A DNA stretch of 64,000 nucleotides from Streptomyces sp. NL15-2K (GTDB lineage Bacteria > Actinomycetota > Actinomycetes > Streptomycetales > Streptomycetaceae): positions 2,523,501-2,587,500 of the forward strand of contig NZ_CP130630.1 in assembly GCF_030551255.1 (NCBI RefSeq), in the 5' to 3' direction. Within the stretch, counting starts at the first letter, position 1. Each line of letters opens with the position of its first letter. The notes beneath the pieces were generated by a model. It worked only from the letters and a program-made list of their open reading frames with translations, was not told where the DNA came from and made no database searches. Shown here piece by piece: positions 29,408-38,413 of the stretch. Both the position numbers and the translations under genes were made by a program.

Positions 29408-31210
29408 GTGGCCGGGCGCATCGAAGATTACGCACTCATCGGAGACATGCAGACCGCTGCCCTGGTCTGCCGGGACGGCACGGTGGACTGGCTGTGCCTG
29501 CCCCGCTTCGACTCGCATGCCATCTTCGCCGGTCTGCTGGGCACCGAGGAACACGGCTTCTGGCGGCTCGGACCCGCCCACGCGGCCGACGCCGAGCCGC
29601 CCACCGCGGCCCGGCGCACCTACCGCGGCGACTCCCTGATCCTGGAATCCGAGTGGGACACCCAGCGCGGCACGGTCCGTGTGACCGACTTCATGCCCCC
29701 GCGTGACGGCGCTCCGCAGCTGATCAGGATCGTGGAGGGGGTCTCGGGCCGCGTCCCCATGCGCTCGGCGCTGCGCATGCGTTTCTCCTACGGCCGGGTC
29801 GTGCCGTGGGTGCACAAGCACGAGGGCCGCACGGTCGCCGTCGCGGGCCCGGACTCTGTGTGGTTCGACACACATGCCGAGACGTACGGCAAGTCACTGA
29901 CTACGTACGCGGACTTCACGGTCGCTCCGGGTGACCGGATCGCGTTCACGATCTCCTGGCAGGCCTCGCACAAGGAGCCGCCGCCGCTGCCGGAGCCGGA
30001 GCAGTCGCTGGAGGCGACGGAGGAATTCTGGCGGGACTGGGTCGAGCACTGCACGTATCACGGCCCCTACCGCGAGGCCGTGATCCGCTCGCTGATCACG
30101 CTGAAGGCGCTGACGTACGCCCCGACGGGTGGCATCGTCGCCGCCCCCACGACCTCCCTGCCGGAGGAGATCGGCGGCGTCCGCAACTGGGACTACCGCT
30201 ACACCTGGCTGCGCGACGCGGCGATCACCCTGTCCTCGCTGCTGCGCACCGGCTACCGCGAGGAGGCCCGCGCCTGGCGCGAGTGGCTGCTGCGCGCGGT
30301 CGCCGGCGATCCGGAGAACCTGCAGATCATGTACGGCATCGCCGGCGAGCGCGAGCTGGGCGAGGCCGAGCTGGACTGGCTGCCGGGCTACGAGCGCTCC
30401 GGCCCGGTCCGGGTCGGCAACGGCGCGGCGCACCAGCTCCAGCTGGACGTGTACGGCGAGGTCACCGAGGCCCTGCACCTGGCCCACATGACGGGCCTGG
30501 CCCGCAACGACTACGCCTCGCTGCTCCAGCTGAAGCTCATCCGCTACCTGGAGCAGCACTGGGACGAGCCGGACGAGGGCATCTGGGAGGTGCGCGGCCC
30601 GCGCCGCCACTTCGTGCACTCCAAGGTCATGGCCTGGGTCGCCGTCGACCGCACGATCAAGCTGATCGAGTCCGGCGACGCGGACGGCCCGCTGGAGAAG
30701 TGGCGCGAACTGCGCGACGACATCCACCGGGACGTCTGCGAGAGGGGCTACGACAAGGAGCGCAACACCTTCACGCAGTCGTACGGCTCGAAGGAACTGG
30801 ACGCCTCCCTGCTGCTGATCCCGCAGATGGGCTTCCTGCCCCCGGACGACAAGCGCGTGATCGGCACCATCGAGGCCATCCAGCGCGAGCTGTCCACGAC
30901 GGACGGCTTCATCCTGCGCTACCCGACGCAGGGCGACAACGAGGGCGTCGACGGCCTGCCCGGCGACGAGGGCGCCTTCCTCGCCTGCTCGTTCTGGATG
31001 GCGGACGACCTGGCGATGATCGGCCGCGTGGACGAGGCCCGCAAGCTGTTCGAGAAGCTGCTGTCGCTGCGCAACGACCTCGGTCTGCTGGCCGAGGAGT
31101 GGGACCCGCGCCTGAAGCGCCAGGTCGGCAACTTCCCGCAGGCCTTCAGCCACGTGCCGCTCATCGACACGGCTCTGCGACTGACGGCTTCGGGGGCGTA
31201 CGGCGGCTGA
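29408..31210 (+). CDS. Glycoside hydrolase family 15 (glucoamylase/trehalase-like)
   Basis: 600-residue cytoplasmic (alpha/alpha)6 hydrolase. It starts VAGRIEDYALIGDMQTAALV, with GGAG six bases before GTG 29408. A GTG at 29384 would add eight residues but has a weaker site. Typical motifs: DGTVDWLCLPRFDS, GGVRNWDYRYTWLRDAA and LAEEWDP with the catalytic-base Glu region. Streptomyces and mycobacterial members are often trehalases or glucoamylases. The substrate is not decided by sequence here. Confidence 0.92.
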   Translation: MAGRIEDYALIGDMQTAALVCRDGTVDWLCLPRFDSHAIFAGLLGTEEHGFWRLGPAHAADAEPPTAARRTYRGDSLILESEWDTQRGTVRVTDFMPPRDGAPQLIRIVEGVSGRVPMRSALRMRFSYGRVVPWVHKHEGRTVAVAGPDSVWFDTHAETYGKSLTTYADFTVAPGDRIAFTISWQASHKEPPPLPEPEQSLEATEEFWRDWVEHCTYHGPYREAVIRSLITLKALTYAPTGGIVAAPTTSLPEEIGGVRNWDYRYTWLRDAAITLSSLLRTGYREEARAWREWLLRAVAGDPENLQIMYGIAGERELGEAELDWLPGYERSGPVRVGNGAAHQLQLDVYGEVTEALHLAHMTGLARNDYASLLQLKLIRYLEQHWDEPDEGIWEVRGPRRHFVHSKVMAWVAVDRTIKLIESGDADGPLEKWRELRDDIHRDVCERGYDKERNTFTQSYGSKELDASLLLIPQMGFLPPDDKRVIGTIEAIQRELSTTDGFILRYPTQGDNEGVDGLPGDEGAFLACSFWMADDLAMIGRVDEARKLFEKLLSLRNDLGLLAEEWDPRLKRQVGNFPQAFSHVPLIDTALRLTASGAYGG

Positions 31211-31211
31211 C

Positions 31212-31232
31212 GCCTGTCCGGCGGATCATGCC
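31212..31232 (+). repeat. Partial copy of the element-2 terminus
   Basis: 21 bases identical to the left end of the palindromic element at 32688-32708, in direct orientation, ending 30 bases before the IS target duplication. Confidence 0.8.
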
Positions 31233-31265
31233 CTGAACAGGACGGACGTGGCGCGCCCGGCCTAG

Positions 31266-32682
31266 TAGTGCTTCGTTACGTTGAGTGATCTCGGCTGATC
31301 GTGGGTAGCTTTCCGGAGTGAGGTTGGGGGAAGTGGACCGGCTCCGGGGCGAGTTGGCGGAGTTCGTTGCTGATGTGTTCGGGTCGTTGCCGCGGCGGGA
31401 TCAGCGGCGGTGGGGCGAGTGTTATGTCCGGGGCCTGATGCTGGACGGCCGGCGCAAGTCGATCCAGCCGATGGCCGAGCGTCTGCCGGACGGGAACATG
31501 CAGGCCCTGCAGCAGTTCGTGAACCAGTCGCCGTGGGATCCGCTGCCGGTCAGACAGCGGATCGCCGAGCGGCTGTCCGAGGTGATCACACCTGAGGTGT
31601 GGGTGATCGACGACGTGTCGTTCCCCAAGTGCGGCAAGGCGTCGGTCGGGGTGGCCCGCCAGTACTGCGGAGCGGTCGGCAAACGGGCGAACTGCCAGGT
31701 CGCGGTCAGTGTCCATGCCGCCACCGACACCGCCTCGTGTCCGTTGGAGTGGCAGTTATATCTGCCGCGTGAGTGGACGGACGAGCCGGACCGATGCCGC
31801 AGGGCAGGCATCCCCGATCACGTGGTGCACCGGGAGAAGTGGCGTCTCGCGCTCGGCCTGCTGGACACACTCGCCGAGTGGCAGTTGAAGGCACCGGTCG
31901 TGGTCGCCGACGCCGGCTACGGCGTCAGCACCCCCTTCCGGCTCGGTCTCCAGGAGCGAGGGCTGTCCTATGTCCTGGCCCTGAACGGGAAGGAAGTCGC
32001 CCACCCGGAGGATGCCGAGCCGCACCAGCCCGCTTATGGCGGGCTCGGGCCGCCCCCCCTTCCCCGCTACCGCACCCCACCGCGAGCCGTCTGCGTCCTC
32101 GCAGCGCAGGCGGGTGCGGAGCGGTTCACCGAGGTGACCTGGAGGCAGGGCAGCAAGGGCGCGATGACCTCACGGTTCGCGGTGCTGACAGTGCGGCCCG
32201 CGGGCAAGCAGTCCCTGGCCGCAGCTCAGGAGGCGGGCGGCGGCCGCAACCGGTGGGACGGCGTCCTGCCCGTCCAGACACTCCTCGTCGAATGGCCGGA
32301 GGGCCAGGACGCCCCGACGGACTACTGGATATCGAACCTGCCCGCCACCACACCCGTCGCTGACCTGGTGCGGTGGGCCAAGATGCGCTGGCGGATCGAA
32401 CATGACTACCGCGAGCTCAAGCATGGCCTGGGACTGGACCACTTCGAGGGCCGCACCTGGCGCGGCTGGCACCACCACGTCACCCTCGTCACCGCCGCCC
32501 AGGCATTCCTCACCCTCAGGCGGCTCGACCCAAAAGTCCACATACCGGCCTGACCCTCTACCAGGTCCTCGACGTTCTTCAGGACCTGCTGAGGTGCTGG
32601 ACCGGTACCTGCACCACCTGCGGACGCCCCCTGCCCAGCCCCCGGAGCAGCCGCAGACAGCCCACAACCTAACGAAGCACTA
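31266..32682 (+). mobile_element. IS701-type insertion sequence with CTAG target duplication
   Basis: 1417 bases bounded by terminal inverted repeats beginning TAGTGCTTCGTTA (13 identical, then GTTG after one mismatch). It is flanked on both sides by CTAG (31262-31265 and 32683-32686). A 4-base YTAR duplication is characteristic of the IS701 family, which fits the transposase. Removing the element restores a CTAG that forms the edge of the adjacent palindromic element. Confidence 0.9.
31318..32553 (+). CDS. IS701-family transposase
   Basis: 411-residue DDE transposase with a GTG start 52 bases inside the left end. Catalytic residues are visible: VIDDVSFPKCGKASVG (first Asp, about residue 98), VVADAGYG (second Asp, about 197) and WRIEHDYRELKHGLGLDHFEGR (Glu, about 360). 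Full length with no frameshift, so it may be active. The 129 bases from its stop to the right end are non-coding. Confidence 0.93.
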   Translation: MRLGEVDRLRGELAEFVADVFGSLPRRDQRRWGECYVRGLMLDGRRKSIQPMAERLPDGNMQALQQFVNQSPWDPLPVRQRIAERLSEVITPEVWVIDDVSFPKCGKASVGVARQYCGAVGKRANCQVAVSVHAATDTASCPLEWQLYLPREWTDEPDRCRRAGIPDHVVHREKWRLALGLLDTLAEWQLKAPVVVADAGYGVSTPFRLGLQERGLSYVLALNGKEVAHPEDAEPHQPAYGGLGPPPLPRYRTPPRAVCVLAAQAGAERFTEVTWRQGSKGAMTSRFAVLTVRPAGKQSLAAAQEAGGGRNRWDGVLPVQTLLVEWPEGQDAPTDYWISNLPATTPVADLVRWAKMRWRIEHDYRELKHGLGLDHFEGRTWRGWHHHVTLVTAAQAFLTLRRLDPKVHIPA

Positions 32683-32873
32683 CTAGGGCCTGTCCGGCGG
32701 ATCATGCCGCAGACGCGGGGCCTGGCACGCCGATCTGCGGCGTTGTCGTCGGTTGCCGACGCTCCGCGTCGACGCCCTCCTCCGCCTTGCAGCTCGACGC
32801 ACCAGGCCCCGCTCACCTGCGTCGATGGGGTGCCGCCGATGTCCTGCGACCTGATCCGCCGGACAGGCCCTAG
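32683..32873. mobile_element. MITE-like palindromic element 2
   Basis: About 191 bases including the flanking CTAG. Terminal inverted repeats GGCCTGTCCGGCGGATCA are exact, and internal arms (GGGGCCTGG and CCAGGCCCC) also pair. No ORF. It shares the outermost CTAGGGCCTGTC with element 1 but has a different interior. Confidence 0.75.
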
Positions 32874-32923
32874 CCTGGAAGCAAGCGATTGCCCCTTGTC
32901 GGAAGGGTCGGAAGGGGGCGGCC

Positions 32924-34306
32924 ATGGCTTCCCTCTCGAAGGCGGGCGCTGCTCTCGCTGCGCTGCGCGAGGATCTGGTCGGTGACGTGTTCGCCCCCGG
33001 GGATCCGGGCTACGACGACGCCCGGACCGTCTTCAACGCCATGATCGACAGGCGGCCCGCCGTCATCGCGCAGTGCGCCGACGAGGACGACGTCGTACGC
33101 GCCGTGCGCTTCGGCCGGGACCTGGATCTGAACATCGCGGTCCGCGGCGGCGGGCACAGCGTGGCGGGCATGGCGCTGAACGACAACGGTCTGGTCGTCG
33201 ACCTGCGCCGCATGCACGAGGTGACCGTCCATCCCGGGGCCGAGGCGGTACGGATCGGCGGCGGTGCCACGATGAGCCACCTCGACCGCGCCACCCAGCC
33301 CTACGGCCTCGCGACCACGGGCGGCCGGGCGTCCACCACCGGCGTCGGCGGCTTCGTCCTGGGCGGCGGCACCGGCTGGCTGGACCGCCTGTGCGGACTC
33401 GCCGTCGACAATCTGCTCGGCGTCGAGCTGGTCACCGCCGACGGCAGCCGCATCCACGCGAACCCCGACGAGAACCCCGACCTGTTCTGGGCCCTGCACG
33501 GCGGCGGCGGGAACTTCGGCATCGCGACGGCGATCACACTGAAACTGCACGAACTGCCCCAGTTCTCCATCGCGATGCTGATGTACCTCCCGGAGTTCGG
33601 CCCCGAGGCCGTCCGCACCTTCCGCGACGTGATCGCGGCGGCCCCCGACGAGGTGGGCGGCGGCATCCTGTACCTCACCGGCCCGCCCGAAGAGTTCCTC
33701 CCGCCGCACCTGGTCGGTACGCGGCTGTGCGGTGCGCTGCTGACGTACGCGGGCCCCGAGGAGGACATCCGCAAGCTCGCCGAGCCCCTGCTGGCGCTGC
33801 CGCACGAGGCGGAGATCGTCTCAGCGATGCCGTACGCCGACGTGCAGTGCATGATCGACGACCCGCCCGGAATGCGGCACTACTGGTCGGCGGAGTACCT
33901 GACGGACGCGCCCGACGACTTCGTGGACGTCTACTGCGCGAGCGCCGAGGCCATGCCCGTACCGACCGGGACCCAGTACGCGCTGCTCCCGCAAGGGGGC
34001 GCCGTCACCGCTGGCCCGCACGAGTACCCGGTGCCCTACCGGGACGCTCCCTGGGCGGTTCACCCCTACGGCATGTGGGAGGACCCGGCGGACGACGAGC
34101 GGTGCGTGCGCTGGGTGCGGGACGTCCGGGCCGAGGTCCGGCCGTGGAGCACGGGCGCGGTCTACCTGAATTTCATCGGCGACGAGGGCGCGGAGCGGGT
34201 GGTGGCCGGCCTGGGCGCGGAGAACGCCCGGCGGCTGGCCGAGCTGAAGCGGCGCTACGACCCCGACAACGTCTTCCGCTTCAACCACAACATCAGGCCG
34301 GCCTGA
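32924..34306 (+). CDS. FAD-binding oxidoreductase, berberine-bridge-enzyme type
   Basis: 460-residue PCMH-type flavoprotein. RGGGHS carries His 78, the residue that forms the 8-alpha covalent FAD bond in the family. The second covalent site, a Cys before the GVGG motif, is Ala here (residue 137), so FAD would be singly linked. GGGGNFGIATAI is the FAD-domain signature, and a BBE C-terminal motif RRYDPDNVFRFNHNI is present. The substrate is unknown. The ATG follows element 2 by 50 bases, so its promoter may derive from that insertion. Confidence 0.9.
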   Translation: MASLSKAGAALAALREDLVGDVFAPGDPGYDDARTVFNAMIDRRPAVIAQCADEDDVVRAVRFGRDLDLNIAVRGGGHSVAGMALNDNGLVVDLRRMHEVTVHPGAEAVRIGGGATMSHLDRATQPYGLATTGGRASTTGVGGFVLGGGTGWLDRLCGLAVDNLLGVELVTADGSRIHANPDENPDLFWALHGGGGNFGIATAITLKLHELPQFSIAMLMYLPEFGPEAVRTFRDVIAAAPDEVGGGILYLTGPPEEFLPPHLVGTRLCGALLTYAGPEEDIRKLAEPLLALPHEAEIVSAMPYADVQCMIDDPPGMRHYWSAEYLTDAPDDFVDVYCASAEAMPVPTGTQYALLPQGGAVTAGPHEYPVPYRDAPWAVHPYGMWEDPADDERCVRWVRDVRAEVRPWSTGAVYLNFIGDEGAERVVAGLGAENARRLAELKRRYDPDNVFRFNHNIRPA

Positions 34307-35249
34307 GCGCCTTCAGCGTCCGCTCCCCGGCCGGATCGCCCGCCGTGGCCGGCACCAGGGCGACCTCGTCGAGCCCGGCCTCGGCATAGACGTCGATCCG
34401 GGTGCGTACGGCGTCCAGGTCACCGACCAGGCCGACCGTGCCGGCCGCCTCCGGCGGGAGCGCGCGCAGCAGGGTGTCCCGGTCGGCGCCGGCCGCGGCC
34501 AGCTCCACCGCCTCGCCGAGGCCCGCCGCGACGAACATGTCGCTGTAGCCCGGCACGGTCAGATAGCCGGCGATGCTGCCCAGGACCTGGGCGAGGGACT
34601 CCGGCTGCGGATCGACGGCCGCGGGCAGCCAGGAGGCCAGCGTCGGCGGCGTGCGGCCCACGCGCTCGGCGGCCGTGTCGAGTTTCGCCCGCAGCATGCG
34701 GACCTGCTCCGGAGAGACGATGTCCAGCAGCATGCGGTCGGCGTGCGCGGCGGCCGTGGCGATCGCCCGGTCACCGAACGCGGCCACGGTGAGCGGGCCG
34801 CCGGGCGGCGACAGACGGCGGCGGAACGGGCTGCCCGGCACGACCGGTTCGCCCGGAGCCGCGTGCAGGAACCCTCGTACTGCCGCCGAGGCCTCCTCCA
34901 GCAGGGCCGCGGGCCGGACGCGGGGTCGATCGTGCACGCCCTCGACCACCCGCTTGCTCGCCGTGCCCAAGGCCACCCCGACCGGACGTCCGGTGACGGC
35001 AGCGACCGACGCGGCACCCCGGGCGATGCTGTAGGCGTCGCGGACCGAGACCGGCACCGGTCCGGCGGTCAGCGCGACCCGCTCGGTGGCCCGCCCGATC
35101 GCCGCGGCCAGCACGAAGGAGTCCCATGTCGGTCCCTCACCCACCCACACCTCGCGATATCCGAGTCGGTCGGCGAGCTCCGCCACCCGCAGCGGCTCGT
35201 CGACCGCACTGTCGTCCTCGCGCCCCACGGCGACCACGCTGATGTCCAT
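34293..35249 (-). CDS. LLM-class flavin- or F420-dependent oxidoreductase
   Basis: 318-residue luciferase-like TIM barrel (bacterial luciferase/F420 reductase family). VAELADRLGYREVWVGEGPTWDSFVLAA and TERVALTAGPVPVSVRD are typical. The Gly/Ser-rich phosphate loop (VGVALGTASKRVV) fits cofactor F420 or FMN. Convergent with the FAD oxidoreductase, overlapping by 14 bases. The substrate is unknown. Confidence 0.88.
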   Translation of the reverse strand: MDISVVAVGREDDSAVDEPLRVAELADRLGYREVWVGEGPTWDSFVLAAAIGRATERVALTAGPVPVSVRDAYSIARGAASVAAVTGRPVGVALGTASKRVVEGVHDRPRVRPAALLEEASAAVRGFLHAAPGEPVVPGSPFRRRLSPPGGPLTVAAFGDRAIATAAAHADRMLLDIVSPEQVRMLRAKLDTAAERVGRTPPTLASWLPAAVDPQPESLAQVLGSIAGYLTVPGYSDMFVAAGLGEAVELAAAGADRDTLLRALPPEAAGTVGLVGDLDAVRTRIDVYAEAGLDEVALVPATAGDPAGERTLKALRPA

Positions 35250-35344
35250 GATCCCGCCGCTACCCCGCCGGGCAGGCCCTAACCGAGGTCGACATCACCA
35301 CACAGAGATTTCGGCGCAGCGTGCGCGCGGGTAGCGTCCAGTTC

Positions 35345-35404
35345 ATGGACGGCGGCATGGACGGCGGCATGGACGGCGGCATGGACGACGGCGTGGACGG
35401 CGGT
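35345..35404 (+). repeat. 12-bp tandem repeat carrying multiple start codons
   Basis: Five units of ATGGACGGCGGC (the fourth with GAC GAC, the fifth beginning GTG), encoding MDGG repeats at the PucR N-terminus. Confidence 0.9.
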
Positions 35405-37045
35405 ACACGCGGCGAAAACGGCGGCGGATTCGACACCCAGAGCGCCGGGATCACCGTGCGGCGGGCGCTGGAGCTGCCCGGCCTGCGCAGCGGGCTCCCG
35501 GAGATCCTCGCGGGCGCCGACCGGCTGCAGCGAACCGTGCGCTGGGTGCACGCGGGCGAGGTCCCCCACATCGCCTCGCTGCTCAAGGGCGGTGAGCTGC
35601 TGCTGACCACGGGCTACGGCCTCGGCACCCGTCCGGCGGACCAGCGCGCGTTCGTGCGCACCCTCGCCGAGCGCGGCATCGCGGCCCTCGTCGTGGAGCT
35701 CGGCCCGCGCTTCACCCGCCTGCCCGCCGCCCTCGTCGACACGGCGCGCGCGGCCGGTCTGCCGCTGGTCCAGCTGCACCGCGAGGTGGCGTTCGTGACG
35801 GTGACGGAGGAGATCCACACCGAGATCGTCAACGGCCACTACGCCCTGCTGCAGCGTGCGGAGGAAGTGCACCGCCGCTCCACTCAGGCCCTGCTGGGCG
35901 GCGGCGGTGTGCCTCAAGTCCTCGGCGTCCTGGCCGACTTCAGCGAAAACCCGGTCTTCCTGGAGACGACGGACGGTCAGCTCCTGTACGCCGCCGGATC
36001 CGGCCCCGAGGGCGCGGACCCGCTCCAGGTGTGGGAGGGGCTGCGCGCCCAGCACAAGGACACGCCGCCGGCGGGCTCGGTCCTGGTGGACGTGCCGGGC
36101 GGCGGGCCGGGGACGGGGGCGGTGCGGGCCCGGCTCGTCCTGCTGCCCGTACGCGCGCCCCTCGCGCCGGTGCACCGGATGGCCGCCGAACGGGCCGCGG
36201 GCATCCTGGCGGTCGTCCTCATGCAGGCCCGGCAGGAGGAGGAACTGGCGGCGCGCGGACGCGGCGACTTCCTGACCGACCTCGCCGATGGCCGTATCGC
36301 CGCACAGGACGCGCCCGCGCAGGCGCGCGTGCTGGGCTTCAAGCCGGGCGACAGCCCGCTGCTGCCGGTGGTGATGCGGCTCGGGGACGCTCTGTCCCCC
36401 GGCGGCGGCTGGGCGGTCCTGGCGCGCGCGGTGGCCGAGGAGCTGGCGTCGGTGGGAGTGCCGGTCCTGCTGGGCGTACGACCGGTCGAAGGCCGCGTCC
36501 CTCTCCTGCTGGGCCTGCGTGCGGAGTCGGAGCGGTCGGCGGTCGCGGACCGGGTCGCTGCGGCGCTGCGGGCCGGTGTGGAGCGGGCCGGGATGCAGCG
36601 GCCGGGGGCGCAGCCGCCCGTGGTGGTCGTCGGGGTTGCGGGCGGCTGGGCGGCGGCCTCGGCCGGCCTCAGGCACGCGGCCGAGACGGCGACGGCGGCG
36701 CAGGGCCTGCCGGACCGTCCCTGGTACGACGCCCGCCGCCTGGACATCGACCTGCTGCTGTGGCGGCTGCGCGGTCAACCGGACCTGGCGGCCTTCGTGG
36801 ACCGGGCGATCGGCCCGGTCCGGGACCACGACAAGCGCTCCAAGCCGCCGCTGCTGCCCACCCTGGAGACGTACCTGGCGCACGCGGGCCGCAAGGCGGA
36901 GACGGCACGCGAACTGCACCTCAACCGGCAGACGCTCTACAACCGCCTCGCCCGCATCGGCGAGTTGCTGGGCACCGACCTCGACGACCCGCACACGGTA
37001 CTGGCGTTGAGCCTGGCGCTGCGGGCCCGCCGGCACGTGCCCTGA
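35345..37045 (+). CDS. PucR-family transcriptional regulator
   Basis: 566 residues. The PucR N-terminal domain (about 30-150, VRRALELPGLRSGLPEILAGADRLQRTVRWVHAGEVPHIASLL) precedes a GGDEF-like middle and a C-terminal HTH_30 helix-turn-helix (LETYLAHAGRKAETARELHLNRQTLYNRLARI). Family members control purine catabolism or polyhydroxy metabolism. The start is uncertain: 12-base units ATGGACGGCGGC at 35345, 35357, 35369 and 35381 each provide an in-frame ATG, and GTGs lie at 35321 and 35393. Confidence 0.9.
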   Translation: MDGGMDGGMDGGMDDGVDGGTRGENGGGFDTQSAGITVRRALELPGLRSGLPEILAGADRLQRTVRWVHAGEVPHIASLLKGGELLLTTGYGLGTRPADQRAFVRTLAERGIAALVVELGPRFTRLPAALVDTARAAGLPLVQLHREVAFVTVTEEIHTEIVNGHYALLQRAEEVHRRSTQALLGGGGVPQVLGVLADFSENPVFLETTDGQLLYAAGSGPEGADPLQVWEGLRAQHKDTPPAGSVLVDVPGGGPGTGAVRARLVLLPVRAPLAPVHRMAAERAAGILAVVLMQARQEEELAARGRGDFLTDLADGRIAAQDAPAQARVLGFKPGDSPLLPVVMRLGDALSPGGGWAVLARAVAEELASVGVPVLLGVRPVEGRVPLLLGLRAESERSAVADRVAAALRAGVERAGMQRPGAQPPVVVVGVAGGWAAASAGLRHAAETATAAQGLPDRPWYDARRLDIDLLLWRLRGQPDLAAFVDRAIGPVRDHDKRSKPPLLPTLETYLAHAGRKAETARELHLNRQTLYNRLARIGELLGTDLDDPHTVLALSLALRARRHVP

Positions 37046-37057
37046 AGTCGCCCGCTT

Positions 37058-38230
37058 TCACATCAAGGGCTGCGGCTGGGTCAACTCGTCGTAGACGCTG
37101 AGCACTTGAGCCACGGTCTCGTCCTCGCTCGGCCAGGTGGCCGCCTGCCGCACGCCCTTCTCCTTCAGCAGCTCCCGGCGCTCCGGATCGCCGAGGAGCC
37201 GTACGACCGCGTCGGCGAAGACCTCGGGGTCCTGGGGCGGGACGAGTTCGGCCGCGTCGCCGACGAGTTCGGGGATCCCACCGACCGCGGTCGCGACGAG
37301 GGGCACGCGCGCGTGGAAGGCCTCCTGGGCGAGGACGGAGCGCGACTCCTCACCGCCGGGCAGCAGCGCGAGGTCGGCGGCGGCGAGCAGCTCGGTGATG
37401 TCCTCGCGCAGCCCGAGGAGCCGGACCGGCAGCTCCTCGTCCTCGATCCGCCGCTGCAACTCCCCGCGCAACGGCCCCTCCCCCGCGATCACCACCAGCG
37501 GCACGGGGTCCAGGCGCCGCCACGCGCGCGTGGCGTCCAGCAGCATGTCGTAGCCCCGATGCCGGTCGAGGGAGCCGACGGCCATCAGCAACGGGCGCCC
37601 GATGGCGCCGAGTTCGGCGCGGATCTTGGGGCGCAGCCGGTCGGGGTCCTCCGGCTCGGCGGTCCGGCGAGGGCCTGGCAGGGCGACGGCGGCGAGCCGC
37701 GCGTCCCGCGCGCCCGTCCGGCGGGCCCGGTCCACCAGGGCCGAAGTGGTGCCGAGCACGACGGAGGCGGCCTTGACCACCCGCCGCTCCAACAGCCGCA
37801 CCAGATGGGCGCGCGCCCCCTCGGCGTGCGCGCGGTCGTGCCAGGTGACGATGAGCGGGGTGCGCCGCCCGCTGAGCGCGAGCACGGCGCGGAAGGAGGC
37901 ATGCAGCCCGTGCGCGTGCACCAGGTCGGCGTTCGCGCACGCCGCCCGCAGCGCGGCCACGGAGGCCGGATCGCTGCTGCGCGGCACGTGCACGTGTTCG
38001 GCGCCGGCTCCGGTGAAGTCGTAGGTGCGATCCGCCTCGACGGGGGCGCACACGGTCACCCGCACGCCCCGCGCGACCAGCCCCGAGGCCAGGGAGCGCA
38101 CATGCGCGCTACTGCCGGCGTTGCCTCCCCCCAGCACCTGCACGGTGCGCAGCGGGGACTGGCCGTGCGGTGAGTGGCTGCTCACGGGGGTCACGTGGCC
38201 GGGGCTCCTGGTTCGGCGTCGGGCGGTCAC
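37058..38230 (-). CDS. Glycosyltransferase family 4
   Basis: 390-residue GT-B glycosyltransferase. The N-terminal domain contains VQVLGGGNAGSSAHVRSLASGLVARGVRV and HAHGLHA. The C-terminal nucleotide-sugar domain has AVGSLDRHRGYD and PGGEESRSVLAQEAFHARVPLVATAVGGIPELV, with the E-x7-E pattern. A GTG at 38194 (VTPVSSHSP) is an alternative start. It stands beside a MraY-like membrane protein (183 bases upstream), suggesting a lipid-linked glycan step. The sugar is unknown. Confidence 0.88.
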   Translation of the reverse strand: MTARRRTRSPGHVTPVSSHSPHGQSPLRTVQVLGGGNAGSSAHVRSLASGLVARGVRVTVCAPVEADRTYDFTGAGAEHVHVPRSSDPASVAALRAACANADLVHAHGLHASFRAVLALSGRRTPLIVTWHDRAHAEGARAHLVRLLERRVVKAASVVLGTTSALVDRARRTGARDARLAAVALPGPRRTAEPEDPDRLRPKIRAELGAIGRPLLMAVGSLDRHRGYDMLLDATRAWRRLDPVPLVVIAGEGPLRGELQRRIEDEELPVRLLGLREDITELLAAADLALLPGGEESRSVLAQEAFHARVPLVATAVGGIPELVGDAAELVPPQDPEVFADAVVRLLGDPERRELLKEKGVRQAATWPSEDETVAQVLSVYDELTQPQPLM

Positions 38231-38413
38231 GAGGAAACGTACAGAAGGTGTCGAGCGGAGGGGTGTACCGCGCGCTTCCTACGCGTACTGCGTTCTACGC
38301 CAAGGATGCCAGGACGTACGGGTGTTCCGGGAACTCCGGGTACGGGGCGGCCCGGCGGCGCAGGAAGTTGGGTCACTCACACGAGTGAAAGAGGGCGATT
38401 CCGTACGAAACTC

